Shown in pieces: positions 26,589 through 34,662 of a DNA stretch of 48,430 nucleotides. The stretch lies in the NCBI RefSeq assembly GCF_006476605.1, contig NZ_ML636816.1, forward strand, positions 1 to 48,430. The letters are read 5' to 3'. The notes beneath the pieces are model-generated. The model searched no databases. It saw only the letters and a program-made list of their open reading frames with translations, and was not told where the DNA came from. The position numbers were made by a program, and so were the translations under genes. Each line of letters starts with the position of its first letter. The stretch's first letter is position 1. Source of the DNA: Brucella gallinifaecis. GTDB lineage: Bacteria; Pseudomonadota; Alphaproteobacteria; Rhizobiales; Rhizobiaceae.

Positions 26589-27875
26589 CAGACTCCAATC
26601 ATAAGTGATGGCAAAAAGAGGGAAATGGCGGGGATCAATGTCACCAGAGCCAAGACAATGAACATGCAAATTAAGAAAGGCACAGATTCCAGAAACGTCT
26701 CGGTAATCGGAGTGTTAAGAGTACTTGAGGCTGTAAACGATAATGTACCAACCGGGGGGGGTAATGCCGCCCATTGTTAAGTTCAAAACCATTATTATAC
26801 CGAAGTGAACAGGATCGATGCCCAGCGCTGTGACAACAGGAACGAGGATGGGAGTAAGTAAAATAATCCCTGCTGTACCTTCGATAAACATGCCGATAAC
26901 CAATAGCATTAGGTTAATAAGTAAAAGCAGAAACAGGGGGTTATCAGTCAGTGCAATCAAAGCTGTTGCAATCTGACCGGGCACTCGTTCCCAAACCATA
27001 TAATATCCAAATGTCGATGCAGCACAGATGATCAGCATGACAATTGAGATGGTCATTACAGAGTCACGAATGATGGTCGGAATCTGGTTCCAATGTAGTT
27101 CACGATGGCAAACCACGCCGATAAAGATTGCATAAATAACGGCAATCGCACCCGCTTCTGTAGGCGTGAAGAGACCATAACGCAGGCCGATCACGATAAA
27201 GACTGGAACTGTCAGCGCCCATGCAGCTTCCCTGAAAGCCACCCAGAGTTCCCGACCTGTCATCATACGATCACGACCACGCTTAAAGCCGCGGGCTTTC
27301 GAGACGAAAAACACCGTAATCATCAGGCAAACTGCAATAAACAAGCCCGGCACGACTCCGGCCAGAAACAGGCGGCCAATAGAAACATTCGCCATGAACG
27401 CATATACGATCAGGCCGATGCCAGGAGGGATCATCGCCACAATGATTGACGATGCCGCAACGACTGCGGCTGCGAAGCCACGCGGATAACCTTTTGCAAT
27501 CATCGTTGGACCAAGCATCTTCGACAACATTGCCGCATCTGCATTGGCCGACGCTGTGAGGCCGCCCATCATAGTCGCTAGAATTACTGCAATCTGTGCC
27601 AGACCGCCGGTAAGATGCCCAACAAAGGCATCCGCCAGATACAGCAAACGACGGGTGATGCCAGCTGCATTCATGATACTTCCGGCAATGACAAAGAAGG
27701 GCAGCGCAAGAAGCGGAAAGGATTCCGTGCTAGAGACAATACGCTGAGCAAAAAGATCAATCGGTAGTGCACCACCGAGATAGAAATACAGTAAGCTTGG
27801 CGCCATAAGGGCCATTGCAACTGGCACACTCAACAGAAGCAGACCTAACATCAGAAAAATCGGCCATATGATCAT
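26588..27875 (-). pseudogene. dctM: TRAP transporter large permease DctM, frameshifted in a C8 tract
   Basis: The frame from 27875 encodes a normal DctM (about 12 membrane helices, e.g. GGLTASANADAAMLSKML and LNLTMGGITPP) but leaves the family after ITPP and stops at 26715, giving 386 residues. At 26754-26761 the plus strand has eight G. With seven, the frame continues VGTLSFTASSTLN and a last hydrophobic helix to PSLMIGV, ending in TGA at 26588-26590, total 428 residues, the usual DctM length, and overlapping the CoA-transferase start. So one base is inserted, either in the cell or as a sequencing error. As written, the last helices are lost and import by this TRAP system would probably fail. 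The start overlaps the DctQ stop by four bases. Confidence 0.88.
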
Positions 27876-28378
27876 GTCGTTGACGCCTTCTTAAAGAGCA
27901 TTTCATAACTGGCGATGGTATGGCGAATAGTCATAGCTCCAAAGCCAACCGCAGCTGCGGCATAGATAACGGCTTGGGGCCAGCGAAGAATGGTCGTCGG
28001 TGTATCGGTGGTGGAAAGTGTGAAGTTGGTTGCTAGGCAGGTCACTATAAAAAGCGTGACGAACGTAATAAACGCAGCAAGAATACGCATTGCATAAGCC
28101 ACACGTTCAGGAACCAGATGCAGGAAACTGTCGATGGCAATATGCCCCGAGCGCCGAAAGGCTGCAGCGGATCCCAGAAATACCGCCCATGCAAACATGA
28201 TACTGGCCAGTTCACCCGACCAACTTGCTGGAGTAGCAGTCACATACCGGGTCACTACACCCCAGGTAACGGAAAGAATGACAATTAGAAGAGCAATTGT
28301 TGCCAAAACCTCTTCTAACATCAAATCGGCGAACAGAATCCTGCTCTGCCCGGACTTGGTGTCGGACTGATGGGTCAT
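27872..28378 (-). CDS. dctQ: TRAP transporter small permease DctQ
   Basis: 168 residues with four hydrophobic segments and the DctQ patterns WSGELASIMFAWAVFLG and SGHIAIDSF. It is the small membrane subunit that joins DctM in importing a carboxylate with a sodium gradient. The ATG at 28378 is preferred over a TTG at 28417, which adds thirteen non-conserved residues. It overlaps dctM by four bases and follows dctP by 58 bases. Confidence 0.87.
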   Translation of the reverse strand: MTHQSDTKSGQSRILFADLMLEEVLATIALLIVILSVTWGVVTRYVTATPASWSGELASIMFAWAVFLGSAAAFRRSGHIAIDSFLHLVPERVAYAMRILAAFITFVTLFIVTCLATNFTLSTTDTPTTILRWPQAVIYAAAAVGFGAMTIRHTIASYEMLFKKASTT

Positions 28379-28436
28379 GATAAACTCGTTGTTAGAAAAG
28401 ATGCGTACAGGCTCCAAACCCGCACGCGATTATGGC

Positions 28437-29414
28437 TTAATCCAGAATTGTCCGGATTTCAGTGTAGACGCCGGGTGTCCACTTCGGAAAAGCATCATAG
28501 ACTTTAGCAGTTGTTTCACGAAATGAAGCAATATCGATATCTTCGACGACCGTGACTCCCTGAGACTTAAGCTGCTCGAGCAGCTTCTGGTCATTTGCGA
28601 GCGTAGTCTCGGTCATAAAAGTTCCCGCTTTCACAGATTCTTCTTGTAGAATCTGCTGCAATTCAGGGTCCAGTGAATTAAATATCTTTTCACTCATGAC
28701 CAAACCAAGAAAGGCTGTGAAATGCCCAGTCAAAGATAGGGTTTTACGCTGTTCTTGCAGTTTTGATCCAACCAGAGAGCCCAACGGTGCTTCAACGGCT
28801 TCAACCACATTTTGCGAAAGAGCACTGTAAACTTCTGTCCATGGTAAAGGTGTGCCGCGTGCCCCCAAAGCAGCAAAGGTTTCAATCCAGATTGGATTCG
28901 GGGAAATACGCATTGTCACGCCTGCAAGGTCAGCCGGTTTGTTAAACGGCTTGTTGCCAAGCATATGACGATTACCGAAGAAGTAATTGAACGACAATGG
29001 TCGGAAACCAGCTTCGGCCGCACGTCCGGTCAACTGATCATACCATTTGCTATCCAGTATCTTCTGGAAATCTTCTGGCGCATTCAACAAGTATGGTCCG
29101 TTCATAACACCAAAATCAGGTACATAATCAGACATAAAGCCTGGATCAGCTACCTGGATAATCGGTGCACCATGACGTACCTGTTCGTAAACCTCACGAT
29201 TGATACCAAGCTGCTCAGAAGGAAAGACCGTGATGTTTAGACGACCTTCACTACGCTCATTAACAGCCTTCGCAAATGCTTCTACTGCCTGATTGATTGG
29301 CTCAGTTGGTGCTAGCGCATGAGCAACGCGTAGATTGACTGTTTGCGCTGACGCGACAACAGGCAGCAATGAGATTACTGAAGCGGCAATTGCCGCCCTT
29401 AAAATTTTATGCAT
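28437..29414 (-). CDS. dctP: TRAP transporter periplasmic binding protein DctP
   Basis: 325 residues with a signal peptide (cleavage after ASA, about residue 23) and the DctP fold: LRVAHALAPTEPINQAVEAF, FPSEQLGINREVYEQV, and the anchor region PADLAGVTMRISPNPIWIETFAALGA, whose Arg holds the ligand carboxylate in this family. GTPLPWTEVYSAL follows as usual. It captures an organic acid for DctQM. It is the first gene of the minus-strand operon, divergent from the IclR gene. The downstream CoA-transferase and hydratase suggest a C4-C6 acid, but the ligand is unknown. Confidence 0.9.
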   Translation of the reverse strand: MHKILRAAIAASVISLLPVVASAQTVNLRVAHALAPTEPINQAVEAFAKAVNERSEGRLNITVFPSEQLGINREVYEQVRHGAPIIQVADPGFMSDYVPDFGVMNGPYLLNAPEDFQKILDSKWYDQLTGRAAEAGFRPLSFNYFFGNRHMLGNKPFNKPADLAGVTMRISPNPIWIETFAALGARGTPLPWTEVYSALSQNVVEAVEAPLGSLVGSKLQEQRKTLSLTGHFTAFLGLVMSEKIFNSLDPELQQILQEESVKAGTFMTETTLANDQKLLEQLKSQGVTVVEDIDIASFRETTAKVYDAFPKWTPGVYTEIRTILD

Positions 29415-29429
29415 GTTTCTCTCCCATAA

Positions 29430-29447
29430 GCACCACTCCTCTGGTGC
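29430..29447 (-). other. leader hairpin before dctP
   Basis: GCACCA / TGGTGC stem with a six-base loop, ending about 16 bases before the dctP ATG on the minus strand. It lies close to the purine-rich GGGAGAG ribosome binding site and may affect translation; it is short, so the case is weak. Confidence 0.3.
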
Positions 29448-29454
29448 CTCGACA

Positions 29455-29474
29455 ATATGTAAAATTTCACATAT
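29455..29474. promoter_or_regulatory. operator palindrome between dctP and iclR (site C)
   Basis: ATATGTAAAATTTCACATAT is a 20-base palindrome with a single mismatched pair, flanked by CGACA and GTCGA. It sits just downstream of the likely dctP transcription start and within the promoter of the divergent IclR gene. It is the most likely IclR binding site in this intergenic region. Confidence 0.6.
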
Positions 29475-29483
29475 GTCGAGCTC

Positions 29484-29511
29484 ATTCTATATATGGAATA
29501 AAAGGCGTCAA
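29484..29511 (-). promoter_or_regulatory. sigma70-type promoter of the TRAP/CoA operon
   Basis: Minus-strand TTGACG (29506-29511), 16 bases and TAGAAT (29484-29489), near-consensus boxes. Transcription would begin about 29477, next to the palindrome at 29455-29474. Confidence 0.55.
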
Positions 29512-29516
29512 GAGCT

Positions 29517-30320
29517 ATGATTGAAACAGATACGGGAAACCGTGTTCCGGCCTTGGAAAAAGGACTTGATATCCTAGAGGTTCTAGCCTCCGAACACGGT
29601 GGCTTGCTGCAAAAAGAAGTAGCGAGCCGGGTCGGCCGATCGGTGAGTGAAATATTTCGCGTTCTCAACGCTCTGGAAGCTCGAGGATACGTTTCACGAG
29701 ATGAGCTTAAAGGGACTTATAGGCTAACGCTAAAACTCTTTGAACTGGCCCATATACACCCGCCCACACGCCGCCTCATTGAGGTGGCAACAATCCAGAT
29801 GGAAAGCTTGGCGGCCGCTATAGGATGCTCCTGTCATCTCGTTACCTGCCATCAAAATCGGTTAATGGTGGTCGCTCAGGCTCAGCCCGATTCTCTTCTA
29901 ATGGGATGGAGCGTAAAAATCGGTGCATCTTTCCCGATAAGCAGGCATTTTGCTTCTGCTCGAACCATTGCTGCGCATCAGAATGTTGAAAATATGGAAC
30001 AAATGCTCGCGAACATGATGACAGCTGACCCTCAGCTCAATCGCGATGATGTTTTGGCTGAGTTGAATACTATTCGTAATGATGGATATGAAATTTCTCA
30101 GAGTCGGATTGCACCAGGTGTCACAGATATCAGCTGTCCCGTACTCAATCATTTGGGCGTGGCGGTTGCTGCCCTCACTGTTCCAAAAGTCGGCAATCTT
30201 CCTGAACCTCAACTCTCTTCAAATGAAATAATTCATGCAGTAATTAAAGCCTCAAGCGCAATATCAATGGCAATTGGCGGACAGCCCAAAAGGAATACCA
30301 ACCCGTTAGATCACTCCTAA
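29517..30320 (+). CDS. IclR-family transcriptional regulator
   Basis: 267 residues: N-terminal helix-turn-helix (LLQKEVASRVGRSVSEIFRVLNALEARGYV, about 31-60) and the C-terminal effector domain ending in SRIAPGVTDISCPVLNHLG and AALTVPKVG. It is divergent from dctP with the 20-base palindrome at 29455-29474 between them, so it most likely controls the TRAP/CoA operon, perhaps sensing a free acid or its CoA product. It resembles the other IclR protein of this window only at family level. Confidence 0.88.
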   Translation: MIETDTGNRVPALEKGLDILEVLASEHGGLLQKEVASRVGRSVSEIFRVLNALEARGYVSRDELKGTYRLTLKLFELAHIHPPTRRLIEVATIQMESLAAAIGCSCHLVTCHQNRLMVVAQAQPDSLLMGWSVKIGASFPISRHFASARTIAAHQNVENMEQMLANMMTADPQLNRDDVLAELNTIRNDGYEISQSRIAPGVTDISCPVLNHLGVAVAALTVPKVGNLPEPQLSSNEIIHAVIKASSAISMAIGGQPKRNTNPLDHS

Positions 30321-30681
30321 AGATCATTTAAATCATATTCACTTAATATTAGATCAGAACCGCAAATTGCATAATAATTCACACAGATGCTCAGTAACAA
30401 TTCGACATATGGCAAAATTTACCTATTGCCATATGTTCGTATAACGATATCTCAAATCCTGTACGCAGAAATTCTGCTCTCGGATATTAATCACTAATGG
30501 CATTCGAGGCTAAGAACCGAAAATTAGTGCAAAAAACTATAACGCAATCAATTCGGTCACACAGCGTAGCATAACGATAAATATGATAATATCAGTCTTG
30601 TTATAAAAACCATGTCATGCTTATAGGAAATCTGAATAGGTTTTCTCTCTTATATCACATGTCCCTAATGAGGAATGCTGC
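30321..30681. other. 361-base intergenic region before the metal-chelate importer
   Basis: AT-rich stretch holding the inverted repeat at 30405-30436 and the unassigned promoter of the importer operon. No cobalamin riboswitch, Irr-type or RirA-type iron box was recognised by eye. No open frame looks real. Confidence 0.4.
30405..30436. promoter_or_regulatory. ACATATGGCA inverted repeat (site B)
   Basis: Perfect 10-bp arms ACATATGGCA (30405-30414) and TGCCATATGT (30427-30436) around a 12-base AT-rich centre. The left part, CGACATATGGCAAAATTTAC, closely matches the minus-strand reading of site C (CGACATATGTGAAATTTTAC). It lies 85 bases after the IclR gene and about 250 before the importer gene. 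It may be an operator or a transcript-end hairpin. Confidence 0.45.
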
Positions 30682-31701
30682 ATGACCCGAATGAAGTGTT
30701 TTCTAGCCGCGTCTAGCCTTTTTGCCCTGATCGCTTCTCCAAACCCAGTAACCGCAGCAACGCATTATCCATTGACTTTAGAAAACTGCGGGGCAAGTGT
30801 TACATTTGAAAAAGCACCAGAACGTGCCATCGGCCTTGGTCAGAACAGTGCCGAAATCATGCTACTCTTAGGCTTAGAGGATCGCATGGTAGGTACAGCC
30901 TTCTGGCCAAGTAAAGTTTTGCCACAGCTTGCAGAAGCCAATGCAAAAGTAAAACTTCTGACGGTCGAATTCCCAACATTTGAAACAATTCTGGCAGAAA
31001 ACCCTGATTTTGTGACTGCTGCTCTTCCAAGCTTAATCGGCCCAAGCAGTAAAGTATCCAAGCGCGAGGATTTTGATAAGGTTGCAATCCCAACCTATCT
31101 TTCACCAAGCACTTGCCTGAGCACTGAAGAAGTCAAAGACGAATATGGCAGCCGCGACAAGCTATGGAATATGGATCTTCTTTATAAAGAAATTGATGAG
31201 CTTTCCAAAATTTTTGACGTTGAAGCTCGCGGTCAAGCGCTGATAGCTGATTTCAAGGCTCGTGAAGCAAAGCTGCGCGCTGGCGTCTCTCCTGAAGATA
31301 AAAAGCTCTCCTATGTATTCTGGTTTTCAAGCCAATCTCCATCAGCGGACGCCTATTTAGGCGGTGGTAACGGCGCCTCCACATTTATTGCAGATGTGCT
31401 GGGCGGTGAAAATGCCATTAAAGCCAAAGCCGAATGGCCAACACTGAGTTGGGAAGGCATTATTGCCGCTAATCCCGATGTTATTGTGATCGCCAATCTC
31501 GATCGCAACCGCTGGGAACTCGACAAGCCCGAAGCAAAAATTAAGTTCTTAACGACAGATCCAGTCGTTAGCCAAATGCCGGCTGTCAAAAACAAAGCAA
31601 TCGTCGTCATGGATGGACAAGCAATGAATCCGACCATCCGCACCATTTATGGTGCTGAGCAGGTTGCAGAACAATTGAAAGAGTCTGGTATTTTGAAGTG
31701 A
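30682..31701 (+). CDS. periplasmic metal-chelate-binding protein (FecB/BtuF-like)
   Basis: 339 residues with a signal peptide (cleavage about residue 25, VTA-AT). The two-lobed helical-backbone fold is shown by YPLTLENCGASVTFEKAPERAIGL, AEIMLLLGLEDRMVG and WEGIIAANPDVIVI. This family delivers iron siderophores, haem, cobalamin or similar chelates to FecCD-type permeases. Its stop overlaps the GTG start of the permease. No TonB receptor or biosynthesis gene is nearby, so the ligand is unknown. Confidence 0.87.
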   Translation: MTRMKCFLAASSLFALIASPNPVTAATHYPLTLENCGASVTFEKAPERAIGLGQNSAEIMLLLGLEDRMVGTAFWPSKVLPQLAEANAKVKLLTVEFPTFETILAENPDFVTAALPSLIGPSSKVSKREDFDKVAIPTYLSPSTCLSTEEVKDEYGSRDKLWNMDLLYKEIDELSKIFDVEARGQALIADFKAREAKLRAGVSPEDKKLSYVFWFSSQSPSADAYLGGGNGASTFIADVLGGENAIKAKAEWPTLSWEGIIAANPDVIVIANLDRNRWELDKPEAKIKFLTTDPVVSQMPAVKNKAIVVMDGQAMNPTIRTIYGAEQVAEQLKESGILK

Positions 31702-32738
31702 GCACCAAAAGCCACAACCTGCGGCGTGCGAGCGTTTTCACGCTTCTGCTGTTGGTCTCACTAACCGCAATTGTTCTGGTTACAAGCATTAGCGTTGGGA
31801 TCGGTGACTTGCCGATCCCACTGAATACTACATTTGCAGCCATAACCAACCGTATTGGATGGACGGCAATTGAGCTTAATCATATTCATGAGACAGTCAT
31901 CTGGGATTATCGTCTCAGCCGTGCGCTTGTAGCCGTCTTCTGCGGTGCGGGTCTTGCCTTATCCGGCGCGATTATGCAGTCACTGTTACGCAATCCATTA
32001 GCTGAGCCTTATGTGCTCGGCATATCTGCTGGCGCTTCAACCGGAGCGGTTGGTGTCGTAATTATGGGTATCGGAGCCGGTGCAATTTCACTCTCGCTTG
32101 GTGCTTTTGTCGGTGCTTTTGCAGCGTTTTTATTTGTAGCACTGTTATCGAACGGGACGCGCGGTGGTGCGGACCGGACAATTCTCGCAGGTGTTGCCGC
32201 TTCCCAACTATTCAATGCAGCGACTGCTTATGTCGTTACAACATCAGGCAATGCGCAACAGGCACGCGACGTGATGTTTTGGTTGTTGGGAAGTTTTGGG
32301 GGCGTGCGCTGGCCTGAATTCATGCTCGTATCCATCATAATAAGCGTTGGCCTTATCGCCTGTCTCCTTTATGCGCATATTCTTGATGCTTTTGCCTTTG
32401 GAGATGAAGCAGCTGCATCCTTGGGTGTGAATGTAGGGCGCGCCCGTATCGTGCTATTTGCGCTCACTGCATTAATGACAGCCACCATCGTTAGCATGGT
32501 TGGATCAATTGGATTTGTTGGTCTGGTCGTGCCACATGCTGCTCGCTTTTTAGTCGGCCCGCTTCATGTCAAGCTTCTGCCCGCATGTGCTGTAGGCGGT
32601 GCCATCTTTATGGTGCTTGCAGATATAGCTTCCCGCATCTTGATACCACAGCAGGTTTTACCCATTGGCGTAGTCACAGCCCTTGTTGGGGTTCCATTCT
32701 TCTCTATCATTCTATACCGGTTTCAGCGTGTGTCATGA
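31698..32738 (+). CDS. FecCD-family ABC permease
   Basis: 346 residues, about ten membrane helices, with family segments WDYRLSRALVAVFCGAGLALSGAIMQSLLRNPLAEPYVLG and GSIGFVGLVVPHAARFLVG, the latter containing the loop that meets the ATPase. The start is GTG within the stop of the binding-protein gene (GTGA). It forms the homodimeric channel of the chelate importer, and its stop overlaps the ATPase start as ATGA. Confidence 0.92.
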   Translation: MSTKSHNLRRASVFTLLLLVSLTAIVLVTSISVGIGDLPIPLNTTFAAITNRIGWTAIELNHIHETVIWDYRLSRALVAVFCGAGLALSGAIMQSLLRNPLAEPYVLGISAGASTGAVGVVIMGIGAGAISLSLGAFVGAFAAFLFVALLSNGTRGGADRTILAGVAASQLFNAATAYVVTTSGNAQQARDVMFWLLGSFGGVRWPEFMLVSIIISVGLIACLLYAHILDAFAFGDEAAASLGVNVGRARIVLFALTALMTATIVSMVGSIGFVGLVVPHAARFLVGPLHVKLLPACAVGGAIFMVLADIASRILIPQQVLPIGVVTALVGVPFFSIILYRFQRVS

Positions 32739-33496
32739 CAATTAAAGTCGACAATCTAACCTGGAAAGTTGGCAGAAAAACCATCATTGACAGCATTTCA
32801 TTTGAAGTAAAATCCGGAAAAATGCTTGGTCTTCTCGGTCCAAACGGCTCTGGAAAAACCACTTTATTACGCCTGATTGCTGGCCTTCGAGCGCCACACT
32901 CTGGTCAGGTGCTGTTAGATAATAAAAATATAAGCACTTTTACACGTCGCAACATTGCTCAGCGCGTAGCTTTCGTGGAGCAACATGCAACTACAAATGC
33001 CAATCTGAAAGTCTCGGATGTCGTAAAGCTGGGGCGCTTACCGCATCGTTCCATGTTTACTGGCTGGACAAGTAATGACGACAATGCTGTGGAAAATGCC
33101 CTGGAACGTACGGGCATGCAGCATAAGCGCAATGAGAGCTGGCAAAACCTATCAGGCGGCGAAAAGCAAAGGGCGCATATTGCCCGCGCTTTGGCACAAT
33201 CGCCCAGAGAACTCATCCTAGATGAGCCCACCAATCACTTGGATATTCAACACCAAATGAGCTTGCTTCGTTTGGTGGCTAGTTTGCCCGTTACGAGTAT
33301 TATCGCAATGCATGACCTTAATCATGCAGCAATGTTTTGTGATGAACTGATTATTATGCAGACCGGGAGGATCGTAGCATCAGGGGCGCCAGAAGACGTC
33401 ATCACAGACCATCTATTGAGAGATGTTTTCCGTGTCGAAGCACATATTGAGACCTCACTTTATAATAAACGGCCTCATATCCATTTCTTACGCTAA
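32735..33496 (+). CDS. metal-chelate ABC transporter ATPase (FecE/BtuD type)
   Basis: 253 residues with Walker A GPNGSGKTT, Q-loop VAFVEQH, signature LSGGEKQRAHIARAL, Walker B LILDEPTNHLDI and switch His in AMHDLNHA. The ATG at 32735 overlaps the permease stop (ATGA) and begins right at the conserved first strand; a longer frame to 32585 only reads the permease gene in another phase. It powers the FecCD permease and ends the three-gene operon. Confidence 0.93.
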   Translation: MTIKVDNLTWKVGRKTIIDSISFEVKSGKMLGLLGPNGSGKTTLLRLIAGLRAPHSGQVLLDNKNISTFTRRNIAQRVAFVEQHATTNANLKVSDVVKLGRLPHRSMFTGWTSNDDNAVENALERTGMQHKRNESWQNLSGGEKQRAHIARALAQSPRELILDEPTNHLDIQHQMSLLRLVASLPVTSIIAMHDLNHAAMFCDELIIMQTGRIVASGAPEDVITDHLLRDVFRVEAHIETSLYNKRPHIHFLR

Positions 33497-33804
33497 CCTA
33501 TAGGCACTTGGACAGAATGTGTTGAAAAAGCTTGATCTACACGGAGCGCGGCTGCGCGACGGAAGCTCTCTTTATCTATAAGAATGATACGTTTCTCTAG
33601 TATAACAAGCATATAGACCAGCACTCTAAGAACCGGTCGAGCATATTCGGCAATGACTGCTCTGGATCCTGAACAACCAACGCCTGTTTTCTGATATGTG
33701 CAGAACCTTGGGCACCCCCTACTACACTCTGCTAAATAATGGCAGCTGAAGGGGGAGGCCCTCACAACCTTTTTGGGAACATGTTACCGGGCCCTTTGCG
33801 TTGG
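33497..33804. other. 308-base convergent intergenic region
   Basis: Between the end of the chelate importer and the end of the hydrolase gene. A 90-codon minus-strand frame (33493-33765) crosses it but has no ribosome binding site and no family resemblance. Only a weak GGCCC/GGGCC pairing near 33757-33796 could serve as a terminator. Confidence 0.4.
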
Positions 33805-34641
33805 TTAGCTTGATGCGACTATATCTGCGAGCCTGCTACCCAAATGGCCAGCCGGATTTGCGAGATCCAACACTATGTTCATATGATTGAAACCTGGCAC
33901 CGGCACCGCTTCTGAAGCGTAATCTTGAGCATGAAGACGTGTTTTGAAAGCTTCTGCCTGTTCATGAAAAGGGGCTGTTTCCTCCGTTCCAAACGCAATA
34001 ATTCGCTGAGGACATGGCAGTGACTTTGAGGTTAGTGGTGACCAGTCCGCGGCCTCTTGTCTTGTCATTTTGGCCTCGTCACGCAAGAAGCTATTCGGGA
34101 TGTCCGAAAGATCATAAAGGCCGCTCACGAGCAGAAGCCCTTTAATAGTGGGTAGAACAGGCGCTGTGCTTTCTGCAGTGCCTATGGCTGATAGATATGA
34201 AGCAAGATGCGCACCTGCCGAATGGCCACTTACTGTTATTTTGTGTGGGTCAGCGCCGAATTTCCCCGCATTTTCCTCAATCCAGTATATGGATCGCCTC
34301 ACCTGATTGACCAGAACATCAAGACGCTGATCTGGCATCAGATCATATTCAATAATGGCAGCAATGCCGCCAGCCGCCAGAACAGGCGCGGCTACAAAAC
34401 GGTAATTCTCTTTTTCTCCTGAACGCCAGTAACCGCCATGGACGAACACATGTATAGGTGCGCCGTGCGCAAGGCGGTCAGGCAATATTATGTCCAGAAC
34501 TTCCCGCTCCCGCAAACCGTAGCGTATATCTGCCAACACCTTCTGCTTTGCTGAAAGGGCACGGCTTTGCTCGGTGAACTCCTGAGCAATTGCATCGAAA
34601 TCTGGCACGAAGTCTCGGATGCGATAAAAGTCCTGGGACAT
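33805..34641 (-). CDS. alpha/beta hydrolase, kynurenine-formamidase/esterase-like
   Basis: 278 residues. The HGGYW oxyanion motif at 68-72, nucleophile Ser141 in GHSAGAH and a late His in FNHMNIV give the arrangement of kynurenine formamidase-type esterases. It should cleave an ester, lactone or amide in the cytosol. The ATG at 34641 has AAGGA nine bases before it and is preferred over a start six codons upstream. It is the last gene of the minus-strand dehydrogenase operon, 21 bases after the semialdehyde dehydrogenase. No tryptophan-degradation genes are near, so kynurenine is an unlikely substrate; a sugar-acid lactone or an ester is possible. Confidence 0.82.
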   Translation of the reverse strand: MSQDFYRIRDFVPDFDAIAQEFTEQSRALSAKQKVLADIRYGLREREVLDIILPDRLAHGAPIHVFVHGGYWRSGEKENYRFVAAPVLAAGGIAAIIEYDLMPDQRLDVLVNQVRRSIYWIEENAGKFGADPHKITVSGHSAGAHLASYLSAIGTAESTAPVLPTIKGLLLVSGLYDLSDIPNSFLRDEAKMTRQEAADWSPLTSKSLPCPQRIIAFGTEETAPFHEQAEAFKTRLHAQDYASEAVPVPGFNHMNIVLDLANPAGHLGSRLADIVASS

Positions 34642-34662
34642 TAAGGGGCGTTCCTTCAAAAA

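Noticed and set aside
26589-26669. N-terminal extension of the CoA-transferase
   Set aside because: It overlaps the restored end of dctM and is not family-like; TGATG coupling at 26586-26590 fits better.
22620-30450. Target-site direct repeats of a mobile element around the CoA module
   Set aside because: The outer elements are similar but imperfect and also resemble the site inside the module, and no transposase or integrase is present; operator sites are the simpler reading.
30321-30681. Iron box or cobalamin riboswitch before the FecCD importer
   Set aside because: No Irr-type, RirA-type or B12-box sequence could be recognised by eye.
33493-33765. 90-codon minus-strand frame in the convergent gap
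   Set aside because: No ribosome binding site, composition unlike the neighbours, overlaps the end of the ATPase gene, and no domain recognised.
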